Shown: one piece after another, positions 47,211-55,775 of the stretch | How positions within the stretch are numbered: the stretch's first letter is position 1 | How the letters are laid out: the number at the start of each line of letters is the position of its first letter | NCBI GenBank assembly: GCA_030680795.1 | Contig: JAUXUL010000001.1 | Span: 124,001 to 188,000, forward strand | DNA: 64,000 bases | Direction: 5' to 3' | Origin: Anaerolineales bacterium | Lineage (GTDB): Bacteria; Chloroflexota; Anaerolineae; Anaerolineales; Villigracilaceae | The notes under the pieces: generated by a model | What the model was told of the DNA's origin: nothing | The model's input: only the letters and a program-made list of their open reading frames with translations | Databases searched by the model: none | Made by a program: the position numbers and the translations under genes

Positions 47211-49739
47211 ATGCAACCCTCCCTGGAAAAACTTAGAAAATTCTTTCGCCTCGAACACGAAAACAAATATGCGAATACCGCTATCATTGGCGGACTGGCT
47301 AAAATGCTTGATTTTTGGGAGGGGGAATCCCGCGCTGAAGGCATTACCGAGGAAGTGATCCAGGCTGTTGTGGCGCGTTTGCGTTCCTACGAAAAACTCA
47401 GCCCGGATGGACGGGCTGAAGCGCTTAAGGGACTTTGGAAACGAATCGCTGAAACCTATCCCGAAGCGGGACAAAAACCAAAACAAGCACAACAACCACC
47501 TCCGCAAGGCACCGCTACGCAGCGCCCACAAGAATTAAAACCAGAGGGCGAAAAGCCTGCACCACGCCCCGCTCAACAATCCCAACCACAACCGCCGCAA
47601 CCCAAACCGCGCCAGGTTCCACAACCGCGTTCTGAAACTGTGGCAGGCGCAAAACATAGCCAGACCCCTGCCGCATTGAATTCAAAATTGACTGTGCTTC
47701 AAGGCGTGGGTCTTAGGAATGCGGAATCACTTGAAAATCTGGGTATGCAAACCCTCGGCGACATGTTGTATTACTTCCCGCGCCGTTACGAAGACTACAG
47801 TCAGCTCAAACCGATCCAATCGTTGATGTATAACGATGTGGTCACGGTGCTGGGAACGATCCAAAGCGTGCACAATCGTCCCATTCGCGGGGGAAAATCA
47901 TCTCTTATTGAAGTCATCATCAGCGATGGCACTGGCTCGCTTCGCCTTTCATTTTTCAACCAACCCTGGTTGATGAATCGTTTTAAGCAAGGCGATGCGA
48001 TTTCCGTTTCTGGAAAAATTGACCAGTATCTTGGCCGCATCGTAATGAACAGCCCGGATTGGGAACCCGTTGAAGTTGAAAACCTGCACACCAATCGCAT
48101 TGTCCCCATTTATTCGCTGACCGAACGCATCACCCAAAAGTGGCTGCGCAATCAGATGAATCAGGTCATCATGTATTGGGCGCCGGCCGTGGTGGATGCG
48201 CTTCCCGATATGATCAAACGCGCTGCGCAGCTTGTTTCACTCGGCGAGGCGTTGACCCAAATTCACTTCCCCGATTCCCAAGCCAGGCTCAAACTAGCGC
48301 GTGAGCGTTTGGGATTTGATGAAATCTTCTACTTGCAAATGGGAGTGCTGCGCCAGAAACGGGATTGGAAATCTGTGGAAGCCCGCCGCTTCTCTATCTC
48401 GACCGAGTGGCTGAATGCGCAGTTGACCAGTTTGCCTTACACGTTGACATCTGCCCAACAAAAAACCACCGAAGACATCCGCGCAGATTTAGATTCTGGC
48501 AAACCCATGAACAGGCTTTTGCAAGGCGATGTCGGTTCAGGCAAGACCGTAGTAGCGGCTTTAGCTGCCGCACTCGTCGTCAGCGGGGGAGCGCAAGCTG
48601 CGATCATGGCGCCAACCTCCATTTTGGCGGAACAGCATTATCGCAACTTCGTCAATTTGCTGGCAGATACTGGCGGCACGCTGCAACAGAGTGAGATCCG
48701 ATTGTTGGTGGGCAACACAAGTGCAGGGGAGAAGGAAGCGATCCGTCAGGGTTTGATGGATGGCTCGGTAAAAATCGTCATTGGCACACATGCGGTCATT
48801 GAGGAGCCAATCCAATTCAAGGATTTACAATTCGTCGTGATCGATGAACAACATCGCTTTGGCGTCGAGCAACGCGCTGAACTTCGCAGTAAAGGCACGA
48901 ATCCGCATTTGCTGGTGATGACCGCCACGCCCATTCCGCGCTCGCTGGCGTTGACCGTGTTTGGTGACCTCGATATTTCTGTGATCGATGTGATGCCCGA
49001 AGGAAGACAGCCGATCAATACGTATGTGCTTCGTCCGCAGGAACGCGAACGCGCCTACACCCTGATGCGCGCACAGATCAAAAATGGCAATCAGGCCTTT
49101 ATCGTTTATCCGTTGATCGATGAAAGCGAGAAGATCGATGCCCGCGCTGCGGTGGATGATTTTGACACGCTTTCAAAAGAAGTATTCCCTGATCTGAAAC
49201 TCGGACTGCTGCATGGGCGTATGAAACCCGCTGAAAAAGATGAAGTGATGTTAAAATTCCGCGACAAGGAATTTGATATTCTCGTTTCGACCACTGTGAT
49301 CGAAGTGGGCCTGGATGTGCCGAATTCAACCGTGATGCTGATTGAAGGCGCTGACCGTTTTGGCCTGGCGCAGCTTCATCAATTGCGCGGGCGAGTGGGG
49401 CGCGGTTTAGCGCAATCCACCTGTTTGCTGATCCCCACGCATGAAAATGCAGCCGAGAATGACCGCTTGCAAGCCATGGTCAGCACCAACAGCGGCTTTG
49501 AACTTGCCGACCTTGATCTGAAGATCCGCGGTCCCGGTGAATTTTTGGGAACGCGTCAGGCAGGCTATGCCACCACATTGAAGATGGCAGGCATCAGCGA
49601 TGTCGTCTTGATCGAAAAAGCACGTGTACAAGCACAGGCCTTGTTTGAGCGCGACCCTGATCTAAGTCAGCCTGAACATGCCTTGCTCGCCGAAGCCTTT
49701 GAAAGATTCTGGGGCGGCGGTAAGGGTGATGTTAGTTAA
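47211..49739 (+). CDS. recG: ATP-dependent DNA helicase RecG
   Basis: An 842-residue branch-migration helicase that remodels stalled replication forks. The first 150 residues form an extra helical region and a Pro/Gln-rich linker (PKPRQVPQPRS), a feature also seen in cyanobacterial and other long RecGs. The wedge OB-fold domain starts around GLRNAESLENLG. Motor motifs: Walker A GDVGSGKT, DEQHRFG (motif II), TATPIPRSL (motif III), HGRMKPAEKD, and QLHQLRGRVGRG (motif VI). It lies before coaD, an order shared with Firmicutes. Confidence 0.96.
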   Translation: MQPSLEKLRKFFRLEHENKYANTAIIGGLAKMLDFWEGESRAEGITEEVIQAVVARLRSYEKLSPDGRAEALKGLWKRIAETYPEAGQKPKQAQQPPPQGTATQRPQELKPEGEKPAPRPAQQSQPQPPQPKPRQVPQPRSETVAGAKHSQTPAALNSKLTVLQGVGLRNAESLENLGMQTLGDMLYYFPRRYEDYSQLKPIQSLMYNDVVTVLGTIQSVHNRPIRGGKSSLIEVIISDGTGSLRLSFFNQPWLMNRFKQGDAISVSGKIDQYLGRIVMNSPDWEPVEVENLHTNRIVPIYSLTERITQKWLRNQMNQVIMYWAPAVVDALPDMIKRAAQLVSLGEALTQIHFPDSQARLKLARERLGFDEIFYLQMGVLRQKRDWKSVEARRFSISTEWLNAQLTSLPYTLTSAQQKTTEDIRADLDSGKPMNRLLQGDVGSGKTVVAALAAALVVSGGAQAAIMAPTSILAEQHYRNFVNLLADTGGTLQQSEIRLLVGNTSAGEKEAIRQGLMDGSVKIVIGTHAVIEEPIQFKDLQFVVIDEQHRFGVEQRAELRSKGTNPHLLVMTATPIPRSLALTVFGDLDISVIDVMPEGRQPINTYVLRPQERERAYTLMRAQIKNGNQAFIVYPLIDESEKIDARAAVDDFDTLSKEVFPDLKLGLLHGRMKPAEKDEVMLKFRDKEFDILVSTTVIEVGLDVPNSTVMLIEGADRFGLAQLHQLRGRVGRGLAQSTCLLIPTHENAAENDRLQAMVSTNSGFELADLDLKIRGPGEFLGTRQAGYATTLKMAGISDVVLIEKARVQAQALFERDPDLSQPEHALLAEAFERFWGGGKGDVS

Positions 49740-49748
49740 ATTGATTTT

Positions 49749-49837
49749 CGTCATTACGAGCCGTTCTTTGGTGAGGCAATCTCCTGCAATATGACAGGGA
49801 TTGCTCCGTCAGGAAGAACACCATCCTCGCAATGACG
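49749..49837. repeat. Palindromic repeat, 'cattgcgagg' family, copy 5
   Basis: cgtcattacgag at the left and cctcgcaatgacg at the right (49825-49837), with gaggcaatctcc/ggattgctccgtc arms. Fills the recG-coaD gap. Confidence 0.85.
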
Positions 49838-49851
49838 ACAATGGAGATTGA

Positions 49852-50370
49852 ATGGTAAGAGCCTTATTTCCCGGAACGTTCGACCCGATCCACTACGGTC
49901 ACATGGATATTGCTTCACGCGCTTCAAAATTATTTGATGAAGTTGTGGTGGCGGTTTATGACAAGCCGCTGAAATCCCTGATATTTTCCCCCGAAGAACG
50001 CATCTCTCTGGTGGCCGAAGCATTCAAGGATAATCCCAAGATCAAAGTGACAGGTTACAGCGGCTTGACAATTGATTACGCCCGTGCGATAGACGCTCAA
50101 GTTATTGTGCGCGGCTTGCGCGTGTTCTCTGATTTTGAATTTGAATTCCGCATGGCGCTTGCCAACCAGCGCCTTGCAAAAGATGCTGTTGAAACTGTTG
50201 CGCTCATCACGGCTGAACAGCATACGTTTCTGTCGTCCTCCACAGTCCGTGAGATCGCCGCGCTCAATGGCGATGTCTCCAGCATGGTGCCGCCGTTTGT
50301 GGAAAAAGCCTTGAAGGAAAAAGTAATTAATATGGGAGAGCAATCTCTGCCCAATGCTCTGCGTGATTAA
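49852..50370 (+). CDS. coaD: Phosphopantetheine adenylyltransferase
   Basis: Transfers AMP from ATP to 4'-phosphopantetheine in coenzyme A synthesis. It is 172 residues, slightly longer than usual at the C-terminus. The nucleotidyltransferase motif is FPGTFDPIHYGH near the start, RGLRVFSDFEFEFRMALANQ is the mid signature, and SSSTVREIAA is the ISSTxxR-type motif. The start is preceded by ggag, six bases upstream. It is followed by a coiled-coil protein gene, probably in the same transcript. Confidence 0.96.
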   Translation: MVRALFPGTFDPIHYGHMDIASRASKLFDEVVVAVYDKPLKSLIFSPEERISLVAEAFKDNPKIKVTGYSGLTIDYARAIDAQVIVRGLRVFSDFEFEFRMALANQRLAKDAVETVALITAEQHTFLSSSTVREIAALNGDVSSMVPPFVEKALKEKVINMGEQSLPNALRD

Positions 50371-50415
50371 TTTGTGCTAGAATTAGGTAAATAACCTTAC
50401 TTTCACGAGCACCCT

Positions 50416-50907
50416 ATGGATATTCTGCAACTCATTGACCGCTTGGAAGAACTCTTCAACGATGCAAAGGCTGTGCCTTTTACGCATAATGTCGTTGTGG
50501 ATGAAGACCGCATGTTGGAATTGATCGACCAGATGCGCATCACCATCCCCGAAGAAGTGAAGAAGGCACAGCAAGTCGTCGCTCAACGTGACCGTGTTAT
50601 GGCGCAGGCGCAAGAGGAAGCCAACCGCACTTTGCAGCTCGCGCGCGATAAGGCTGACCAATTGACTCAGAAGGACCTGATCGCGCAGGAAGCCCAACGC
50701 CGCGCAGACCAGATCATTGCGCAGGCGCGCGCCGAAGCCGAGGCCACCCGCGCCGATACCGATAACTACGTACTAGACACGCTCATGCAACTACAGGACC
50801 AAATCGCAAAGGTCAGCAACCAAGTCAGTAACGGCATTCGCATGGTTCAGGAAGACCAGATGCGAAAAACAGGCCCTGTCAATGTGACTGATAAGGCGGA
50901 AAAATAA
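50416..50907 (+). CDS. Coiled-coil protein, DivIVA/ATP-synthase-b-like
   Basis: A 163-residue soluble, charged protein. It begins MDILQLIDRLEELFNDAKAVP, with FTHNVVVDEDRMLELIDQMR following; this head is conserved in similar short proteins. The long helix (about 45-125) has Ala/Gln/Glu heptads (QAQEEANRTLQLARDKADQL region). It is often annotated as ATPase b-subunit-like because of the helix, but it has no membrane anchor. It lies 45 bp after coaD and before a strong terminator. Exact function unknown. Confidence 0.65.
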   Translation: MDILQLIDRLEELFNDAKAVPFTHNVVVDEDRMLELIDQMRITIPEEVKKAQQVVAQRDRVMAQAQEEANRTLQLARDKADQLTQKDLIAQEAQRRADQIIAQARAEAEATRADTDNYVLDTLMQLQDQIAKVSNQVSNGIRMVQEDQMRKTGPVNVTDKAEK

Positions 50908-50911
50908 ATGG

Positions 50912-50946
50912 ACATCCCCGCCAAATGGACGGGGATGTTTTCTTTT
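50912..50946 (+). terminator. Terminator after the coiled-coil gene
   Basis: acatccccg (50912-50920) pairs with cggggatgt (50930-50938), then ttttctttt. It ends the coaD transcript, opposite the end of the next minus-strand membrane gene. Confidence 0.9.
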
Positions 50947-51631
50947 ATACGCTTCTTTGCTGGACCGTAAGCCTGCCCGCCCTTTCCCAAACACGGCTCA
51001 CGCTGACGAATATCCCCGCACCCAAAAGCAATAACCCCACCCCAATCCCTGTCATGGACGTGTTGAACGCATCCGCGTAATTCACGCCGTCCCAGGTGTG
51101 TGTTGTGCCCATGCTGTATTGGATGGTAAGCGTGAGCAGGCCAAGCATGATCGCCGCCGCGCCGCCTGCAGGCTGGTTGCTTTTCATATTGCTTTTGGTG
51201 AAATTCACTCCCTGCCAGATGTAGGGAATGCGGAAGAGCAGGAAGATCGCCAGTGTGAGGACGGTGGTGTACACCACCGCATCTACAGGCATGGACTTGC
51301 CGCGTAACATGCGTGACATGTAAATGTGAATTCCACCGACGAGTATGCCAGCGATCAAAGCCTGGATGCTCATCAAATATGAATTGGATGTGCCTCTGAC
51401 GAGTTTGATGGTTGCCCAAATCCCCCAGACGCCAATAGCAACCCCTGCAATGACGAACAGAATATACAACCATTGGAACGGAACCAGCGATGCCATGCTT
51501 TCGTATTTTGTCGGGAAAAGGGCGGCGCACGTAGTGCCGATACCTCCAAGCAAGGTAAACCCACCCGTCAACCCCATCAACACGATGCCGATGAAACGCA
51601 GGAACTTGGCAAAGAAACTGTTTGTGGACAT
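50945..51631 (-). CDS. Membrane protein of the redox cluster (about 6 TM)
   Basis: A 228-residue protein with six helices; no family recognised with certainty. The N-terminal half begins with a GGFTLLGGIGTTCAALFP segment, and a cytosolic loop (RIPYIWQGVNFTKSNMKSN) divides the two halves. The start at 51631 is chosen because the upstream codons are not membrane-like. It lies about 50 bp downstream of the 6-TM gene at 51685, with a perfect 12-bp hairpin between them. It may belong to the redox cluster that begins at 57719 or may be independent. Confidence 0.55.
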   Translation of the reverse strand: MSTNSFFAKFLRFIGIVLMGLTGGFTLLGGIGTTCAALFPTKYESMASLVPFQWLYILFVIAGVAIGVWGIWATIKLVRGTSNSYLMSIQALIAGILVGGIHIYMSRMLRGKSMPVDAVVYTTVLTLAIFLLFRIPYIWQGVNFTKSNMKSNQPAGGAAAIMLGLLTLTIQYSMGTTHTWDGVNYADAFNTSMTGIGVGLLLLGAGIFVSVSRVWERAGRLTVQQRSV

Positions 51632-51653
51632 TGTGTACTCCTTTCGTAGAAAA

Positions 51654-51682
51654 AACAGGTCACGCTTCAAGCGTGACCTGTT
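51654..51682. repeat. 'ggtcacgc..gcgtgacc' palindrome, copy 2
   Basis: aacaggtcacgc (51654-51665), loop ttcaa, gcgtgacctgtt (51671-51682): perfect. Related to the palindrome at 34201-34225. On the minus strand it may act as a weak terminator or stability hairpin between two membrane genes. Confidence 0.75.
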
Positions 51683-51684
51683 TG

Positions 51685-52290
51685 CTAGCCGTATATGAAA
51701 CCTGCCACAAAAAATGCCGTCATCAGCAGGAGCAGAATGGGGAACAACCTCAAAATTATCTCTCTCGATAAGATCGGCTTCCCTGTCTTCAGGAACGAGA
51801 GTAATAGCCCGCCAATGCCGATCAATGCGCCGCCGATGCCGACGAGGGCGAACATGGGTTTCATCTGTCCCTGCATGGAGAGGATGATGGGGAGCAGGAA
51901 TATTGTCATGCCCGCAATGCCGTGAGTGACGGCGATGGTGATGACGGGCAATTTATTCTGCATGGAGATCGAGCGGGTCAATGTCACAGCGAGGAAACTG
52001 ACGATGGTGAAGAGCAGGTAAACGGTCCGAAATGAGGCGAGGTGCTGCCAGACGAGTCCCATGGCGAGGCTGAGCGGGATGATCGTCGAGACGATGACCA
52101 CAATTGGCGAGTCCAGCACATCGAAACCGAGGATAAAGATCAACAGAGCGGCAATCAGCAGAACGCCAAAGCCGATGGTATAGGCGATGATGGGCAGTGC
52201 CGAGAAACCGTCTATGCCGACTGCTACCTGGTAGGATGCGAGCAGGGCGGTGAGAAGGAGAAGGATGCGGTCGCGGGAGGTCATTTTCAT
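51685..52290 (-). CDS. Six-TM membrane protein, paralogue A (redox cluster)
   Basis: A 201-residue protein with six helices, homologous to the protein at 55776-56375. Matching blocks are HGIAGMTIFLLPI versus HGMAGLVIFLGPF and VGIGGALIGIGGLLLSF versus VGIGGVLIGLGGIALAF, with a conserved His at the start of the first. The start ATG overlaps the stop of the heme o synthase-like gene by one base (TAATG), so they are coupled. Family not recognised; a heme-related or assembly role is inferred from the neighbours only. Confidence 0.7.
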   Translation of the reverse strand: MKMTSRDRILLLLTALLASYQVAVGIDGFSALPIIAYTIGFGVLLIAALLIFILGFDVLDSPIVVIVSTIIPLSLAMGLVWQHLASFRTVYLLFTIVSFLAVTLTRSISMQNKLPVITIAVTHGIAGMTIFLLPIILSMQGQMKPMFALVGIGGALIGIGGLLLSFLKTGKPILSREIILRLFPILLLLMTAFFVAGFIYG

Positions 52291-53150
52291 TAAATGACTT
52301 CGATCACTACCAGGATCATTGCGGCGAGCATATAAATGGACGCGTACTTGAACAAACCGAAGTTGACCCGCTCGGAAGGGTTGAATGTAATTGCAACAGC
52401 AAGCATGAGCAAGCCTGCCGAAAGCACTCCGAGCAGGCGCAGGAAGCCCCACGTCATGCCGATGCCGTAGCCAGCGACGACCATCGCCGCCGCCGCCAGC
52501 ACGGATGAAATGGCAATCGTGGCGCGTGTCACTGCCAGGCCATAGGTGGAGGGAAAGGTTGGCACGCAGGCGTCGGCGTAGTCTTTGGCGAATTTCATGC
52601 TGAAGGTCAGGGTGTGGGTGGGAATCCAAAACAGGATACCAAGCGCAAGCGTAATGCCGATCCAATCCACCGCGCCCAGGCCGAGCGCGCGCCCCGCGAG
52701 AATGGGCATCGCGCCCGAAATGCCGCCCCAGAAGATGCTCCATGCCGTGCGGCGTTTGAGCCAGATGCTGTAAACAACAACATCGAAGAACAAGCCCGCG
52801 AAAACGATCAACCCATAGCGCGCGTCCATCGCAACCGCCCAGCCAACGCCGATTAAGGAAAGAATCAAACCAGCGCGCAGGACTTCATTTTCGCTCAACA
52901 GCCCTTTGGATGTGGCGCGTTTTTGTGTGCGTCGCATCTGCGCGTCGATGTCTCGGTCCCACCACATGTTGAGCAAGGTGCTTCCCGCGATGGCGAGGAA
53001 CAGGCTGGCGGACAGATTGAGAATTGCGCCAATGTTAAACACAGGACAGCGCGCGCTCATGTAACCCGCCAATCCCGTTGCAAGCAGCAAGCCCGATTGG
53101 GACGGTTTGGTCAATGACCAGTAATGGCGGAATTTATCTGTGAAGGACAT
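52290..53150 (-). CDS. ctaB: Protoheme IX farnesyltransferase-like (heme o synthase, CtaB/CyoE)
   Basis: UbiA-superfamily prenyltransferase, 286 residues with eight or nine helices. The first Asp-rich motif is NMWWDRDIDAQMRRTQKR, matching the NxxxDxxxD pattern of heme o synthase followed by the R-rich motif. The second half has FAKDYADACVPTFP. Heme o synthase supplies farnesylated heme for heme-copper oxidases. It lies next to an oxidase-like protein and a 6-TM protein. Alternatively it could prenylate another tetrapyrrole or a quinone. It overlaps the downstream 6-TM gene by one base. Confidence 0.8.
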   Translation of the reverse strand: MSFTDKFRHYWSLTKPSQSGLLLATGLAGYMSARCPVFNIGAILNLSASLFLAIAGSTLLNMWWDRDIDAQMRRTQKRATSKGLLSENEVLRAGLILSLIGVGWAVAMDARYGLIVFAGLFFDVVVYSIWLKRRTAWSIFWGGISGAMPILAGRALGLGAVDWIGITLALGILFWIPTHTLTFSMKFAKDYADACVPTFPSTYGLAVTRATIAISSVLAAAAMVVAGYGIGMTWGFLRLLGVLSAGLLMLAVAITFNPSERVNFGLFKYASIYMLAAMILVVIEVI

Positions 53151-53233
53151 GTGCTGCTCCTAAGGTGAGGTGAACAGGGAAACAAGGTCAGGCGGCAAGT
53201 ATACCTTTCCGCTTGTCTGCTTGCACGCCTGTA

Positions 53234-54220
53234 CTACCTCGCACAACGGAATCCCGCGCCAGGACTGACGTAGGTTGGCCCTGCGTTGTTTCGCACCCAG
53301 ATTCTTAGATCCATTTCGTATGTATCTTTCGAGCCGCCGCGCATGTAGCGATAATGCTGCTGATCATAAATGTCTGCTGTCCATTGCCAGACGTTGCCTG
53401 CCATGTCATATAAACCATACGGCGAAGGCGAATCAATCGTTACATAGCCGTCATAGGTTTGTCCATTGTAAAAACCAACAGGCGAAGTGCGCGAACCCAA
53501 GGAACTCATATCTTCAAATGGGTCGCGGCTTGCATAGTAATTGGCGTTGTTGCGCACGATCTCCCCGCCCCAGGGGAAGGGACGGTCGGATCCTGGGCCT
53601 GCCGTAGGACCGCGCGCGGCTTTTTCCCATTCCATTTCTGTCGGCAAACGCCAGCTGTAATAATCGCAATATGCCCGCGAGCCGAACCAGGAGACAACGG
53701 TCATGGGATGATTCTCATAACCATCTTTGACTGTGAATGTCTTGCCATCGAACTCGAGGCGAAGCGCTGGGTCATTCAACGGGATGAGCATCCAATCTCC
53801 CGCCTCGATTCTTTCCTCGTGCTTGCCTCCGTTATACTCATCGCCTGGGTAAAAGCCGACAATTTTTTCTCCGTCAACTTTTACTATCCCATTGGCGAGG
53901 GAGGCGTTCAAAAATTCCGCATATTGACTTGTGGTGACGGGATAGGTCATCATCTCGTAGTCGTGGTCAATCACGGCTTCTTTATTATGCTGACCATGAA
54001 CAAATTCACCCGCAGGGATGAACGACCATTGACTCGTGTCTGCGCCTGTGTCGAAGGCGGGCATCGAAGCGTTCAAATCAACGGGCTGGCAGGATGCCAA
54101 TAGTGCCAATGTCATTGCGAGGGCGAAAGCCCGAAGCAATCTCCCGTTAAAGAGGGGATTGCTTTGTCGGGAAGAGCGCCCTCCTCGCAATGACATAGAA
54201 TAAAAGAGGCGTTTCATCAC
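53234..54220 (-). CDS. FGE-like (SUMF1) lipoprotein with repeat-derived signal peptide
   Basis: A 328-residue lipoprotein with the FGE-sulfatase fold. The domain starts near FIPAGEFVHG and contains MTVVSWFGSRAYCDYYSWRLPTEMEWEKAARG (in part), PYGLYDMAGNVWQWTADIYD, and MRGGSKDTYEMD, ending GAGFRCAR. The signal region reads LLRAFALAMTLALLASC with Cys44 as lipobox. Residues 9-38 are encoded by a whole copy of the 'cattgcgagg' palindrome (54109-54196), so the repeat supplies much of the signal peptide. The start overlaps the stop of the upstream oxidase-like gene in ATGA. A redox partner role is possible. Confidence 0.8.
   Translation of the reverse strand: MMKRLFYSMSLRGGRSSRQSNPLFNGRLLRAFALAMTLALLASCQPVDLNASMPAFDTGADTSQWSFIPAGEFVHGQHNKEAVIDHDYEMMTYPVTTSQYAEFLNASLANGIVKVDGEKIVGFYPGDEYNGGKHEERIEAGDWMLIPLNDPALRLEFDGKTFTVKDGYENHPMTVVSWFGSRAYCDYYSWRLPTEMEWEKAARGPTAGPGSDRPFPWGGEIVRNNANYYASRDPFEDMSSLGSRTSPVGFYNGQTYDGYVTIDSPSPYGLYDMAGNVWQWTADIYDQQHYRYMRGGSKDTYEMDLRIWVRNNAGPTYVSPGAGFRCAR
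54109..54196. repeat. Palindromic repeat, 'cattgcgagg' family, copy 6 (inside a coding region)
   Basis: atgtcattgcgag (54109-54121) and cctcgcaatgacat (54183-54196) frame gaagcaatctcc/ggattgctttgtcgg arms. It is the only complete copy lying within a gene. Confidence 0.9.
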
Positions 54221-55683
54221 TTCACCTCCTGCGAAAGCTCGTGATCTATTTCTTCCGTCCAGCGGCCCTGCTTTTTGAACAAGTCTGATAAGCGCCAGAT
54301 CATCAACATGGCAAGGATGACCAACAGCATGCCAAGTCCGAGGTCGGCCAGGATCATCAAAGTGTTGACCAGCGGTTGCTGTTCGGCTTCGCTGATGAAA
54401 AGACGTTTGAGTTCAAAGATGGTGACAGATGCAAATGCAATATCTGAAAGAACGAGGATGCCCCAGCCAAACCACTGGCGGACTTTGCCCTTCAAGCCGA
54501 CCATGTCGCCGTAGTACATCAGGATGATGGTGGCAATCAGCGCGGATAAAATGTGCCAGTGACCAGTGAGTGTGATGCGTTCTTCGCGCCAGGGGATGAC
54601 ACGCATGATCTCGTCGAGTTTGACTGCCATAAAAATACCCACGCCGCTGACGGTGAAGTTCATAAAGACCATTTGCCAAAGCGGACCAAACTTGAGCGGG
54701 TCGCTCACGAGCGCTCTTATTTTTTGTCCGATTGTGGGTTTTGTGATGTGCGCTGTGCCCTCGCGGATAAATTTGCCCCAGCCGAAGATAACCAGCATCA
54801 AGGCCGAAAGCATCACTAAAACTGAGCCGACATAAATAATGGTGTGCGCCCAATCCACGATCACAACAGACCAAGCGCCCAATGAAATGACAATCGTGCC
54901 AGTCCACATCAGGTGCATGGAAACAGTATGGAGTTTTCCTTTGAAGTCCAGCCAGCGCCCAACTATGAGGGAGAGCGCAACAGCAATAAGTGTGAGCATG
55001 ATATGCAGGTGACCAATGACCGCATCTTCCAGATATGTTTTATGCGGTTGGCGAATGACATTCTCCGCCAGAAAGACTTCAAAGCCATTGCCGAAATACG
55101 AGCCAGGGATCGCGCCGAACAAAGTGGAGCCAAGTGTCGCGACAGCCATTGTAAAGAAGGCAATGCGTTCCACGCTTACACCTTTTTTCGTGTGGGCATG
55201 GTTTTTGTCTGTGACGTAGTATTCAGGGTTCCAAGGATTCAAAGCCACAGCCAGTATGATGCCTGCGAAAAAAATCAAAGACAAGCCGAATATGTAAAGT
55301 CCATGGAAGGCCCAATTATGCCCGAAGTAGGCAAATCCCATACCGAAGATCATCGCGAAGAGATAACCAACGGTGATGGTCGCGTTAATGGCTGACTTGA
55401 AAAATTCCTTCATCTTCAACAGGCTGGTGATGATGTAGACTTCAATGGAAACAACAGCCATCGCAATCGAATGATACAAAATAATGATGCGTCCTTCGCG
55501 TTCGGCCTGGATCAGCTTCATACCAAGCAGGCGTACGACGACTTCTCTCACGCCTAATTCCGCCATCGGACCTGACAACATACCCCAAACCGCAGTGACC
55601 ATCCCGATCATGGCAATTGCAACGAGGATCAGTCCCTTTGTGGATGTGAAAAGATAATTGAAACGTATTTTTACGAATTGCAT
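54217..55683 (-). CDS. Heme-copper oxidase subunit I-like membrane protein (divergent)
   Basis: A 488-residue protein with 12 or more helices. Candidate heme ligands: His in LYHSIAMAVVS, the His pair in IGHLHIMLTLIAVAL, His in VSMHLMWTG, and the pair in TGHWHILSALIATI. The twin GHxHI patterns recall the HxH helix of oxidase/nitric oxide reductase subunit I, but the standard copper-site His-Tyr and His-His motifs are not seen. So it is a distant relative or a different multi-heme b protein. It overlaps the FGE-like gene and is followed downstream by heme o synthase. No subunit II or III is in the window. Confidence 0.5.
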   Translation of the reverse strand: MQFVKIRFNYLFTSTKGLILVAIAMIGMVTAVWGMLSGPMAELGVREVVVRLLGMKLIQAEREGRIIILYHSIAMAVVSIEVYIITSLLKMKEFFKSAINATITVGYLFAMIFGMGFAYFGHNWAFHGLYIFGLSLIFFAGIILAVALNPWNPEYYVTDKNHAHTKKGVSVERIAFFTMAVATLGSTLFGAIPGSYFGNGFEVFLAENVIRQPHKTYLEDAVIGHLHIMLTLIAVALSLIVGRWLDFKGKLHTVSMHLMWTGTIVISLGAWSVVIVDWAHTIIYVGSVLVMLSALMLVIFGWGKFIREGTAHITKPTIGQKIRALVSDPLKFGPLWQMVFMNFTVSGVGIFMAVKLDEIMRVIPWREERITLTGHWHILSALIATIILMYYGDMVGLKGKVRQWFGWGILVLSDIAFASVTIFELKRLFISEAEQQPLVNTLMILADLGLGMLLVILAMLMIWRLSDLFKKQGRWTEEIDHELSQEVK

Positions 55684-55704
55684 GTGTTTACCTCTTACAC
55701 CAGC

Positions 55705-55770
55705 TACCTTGCCCCTCTCCTAACCCTTCGACAAGCTCAGGACAAGTTTGGGAGAGGGGTTGGGGTGAGG
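55705..55770. repeat. 'cccctctcc' and 'cccttcgacaagctcaggac' repeat mosaic
   Basis: A hairpin made of gcccctctcc and ggagaggggt brackets cccttcgacaagctcaggac (55724-55743). The same repeats occur at 39590 and inside cobS, cobQ and the RodZ-like gene. Confidence 0.7.
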
Positions 55771-55775
55771 GAAAA

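Noticed and set aside
51685-52743. A longer version of the 6-TM gene starting at 52743
   Set aside because: The extra N-terminal 150 codons lie in the wrong frame of the heme o synthase gene and are Arg/His-rich; ATG 52290 overlapping the upstream stop is better.
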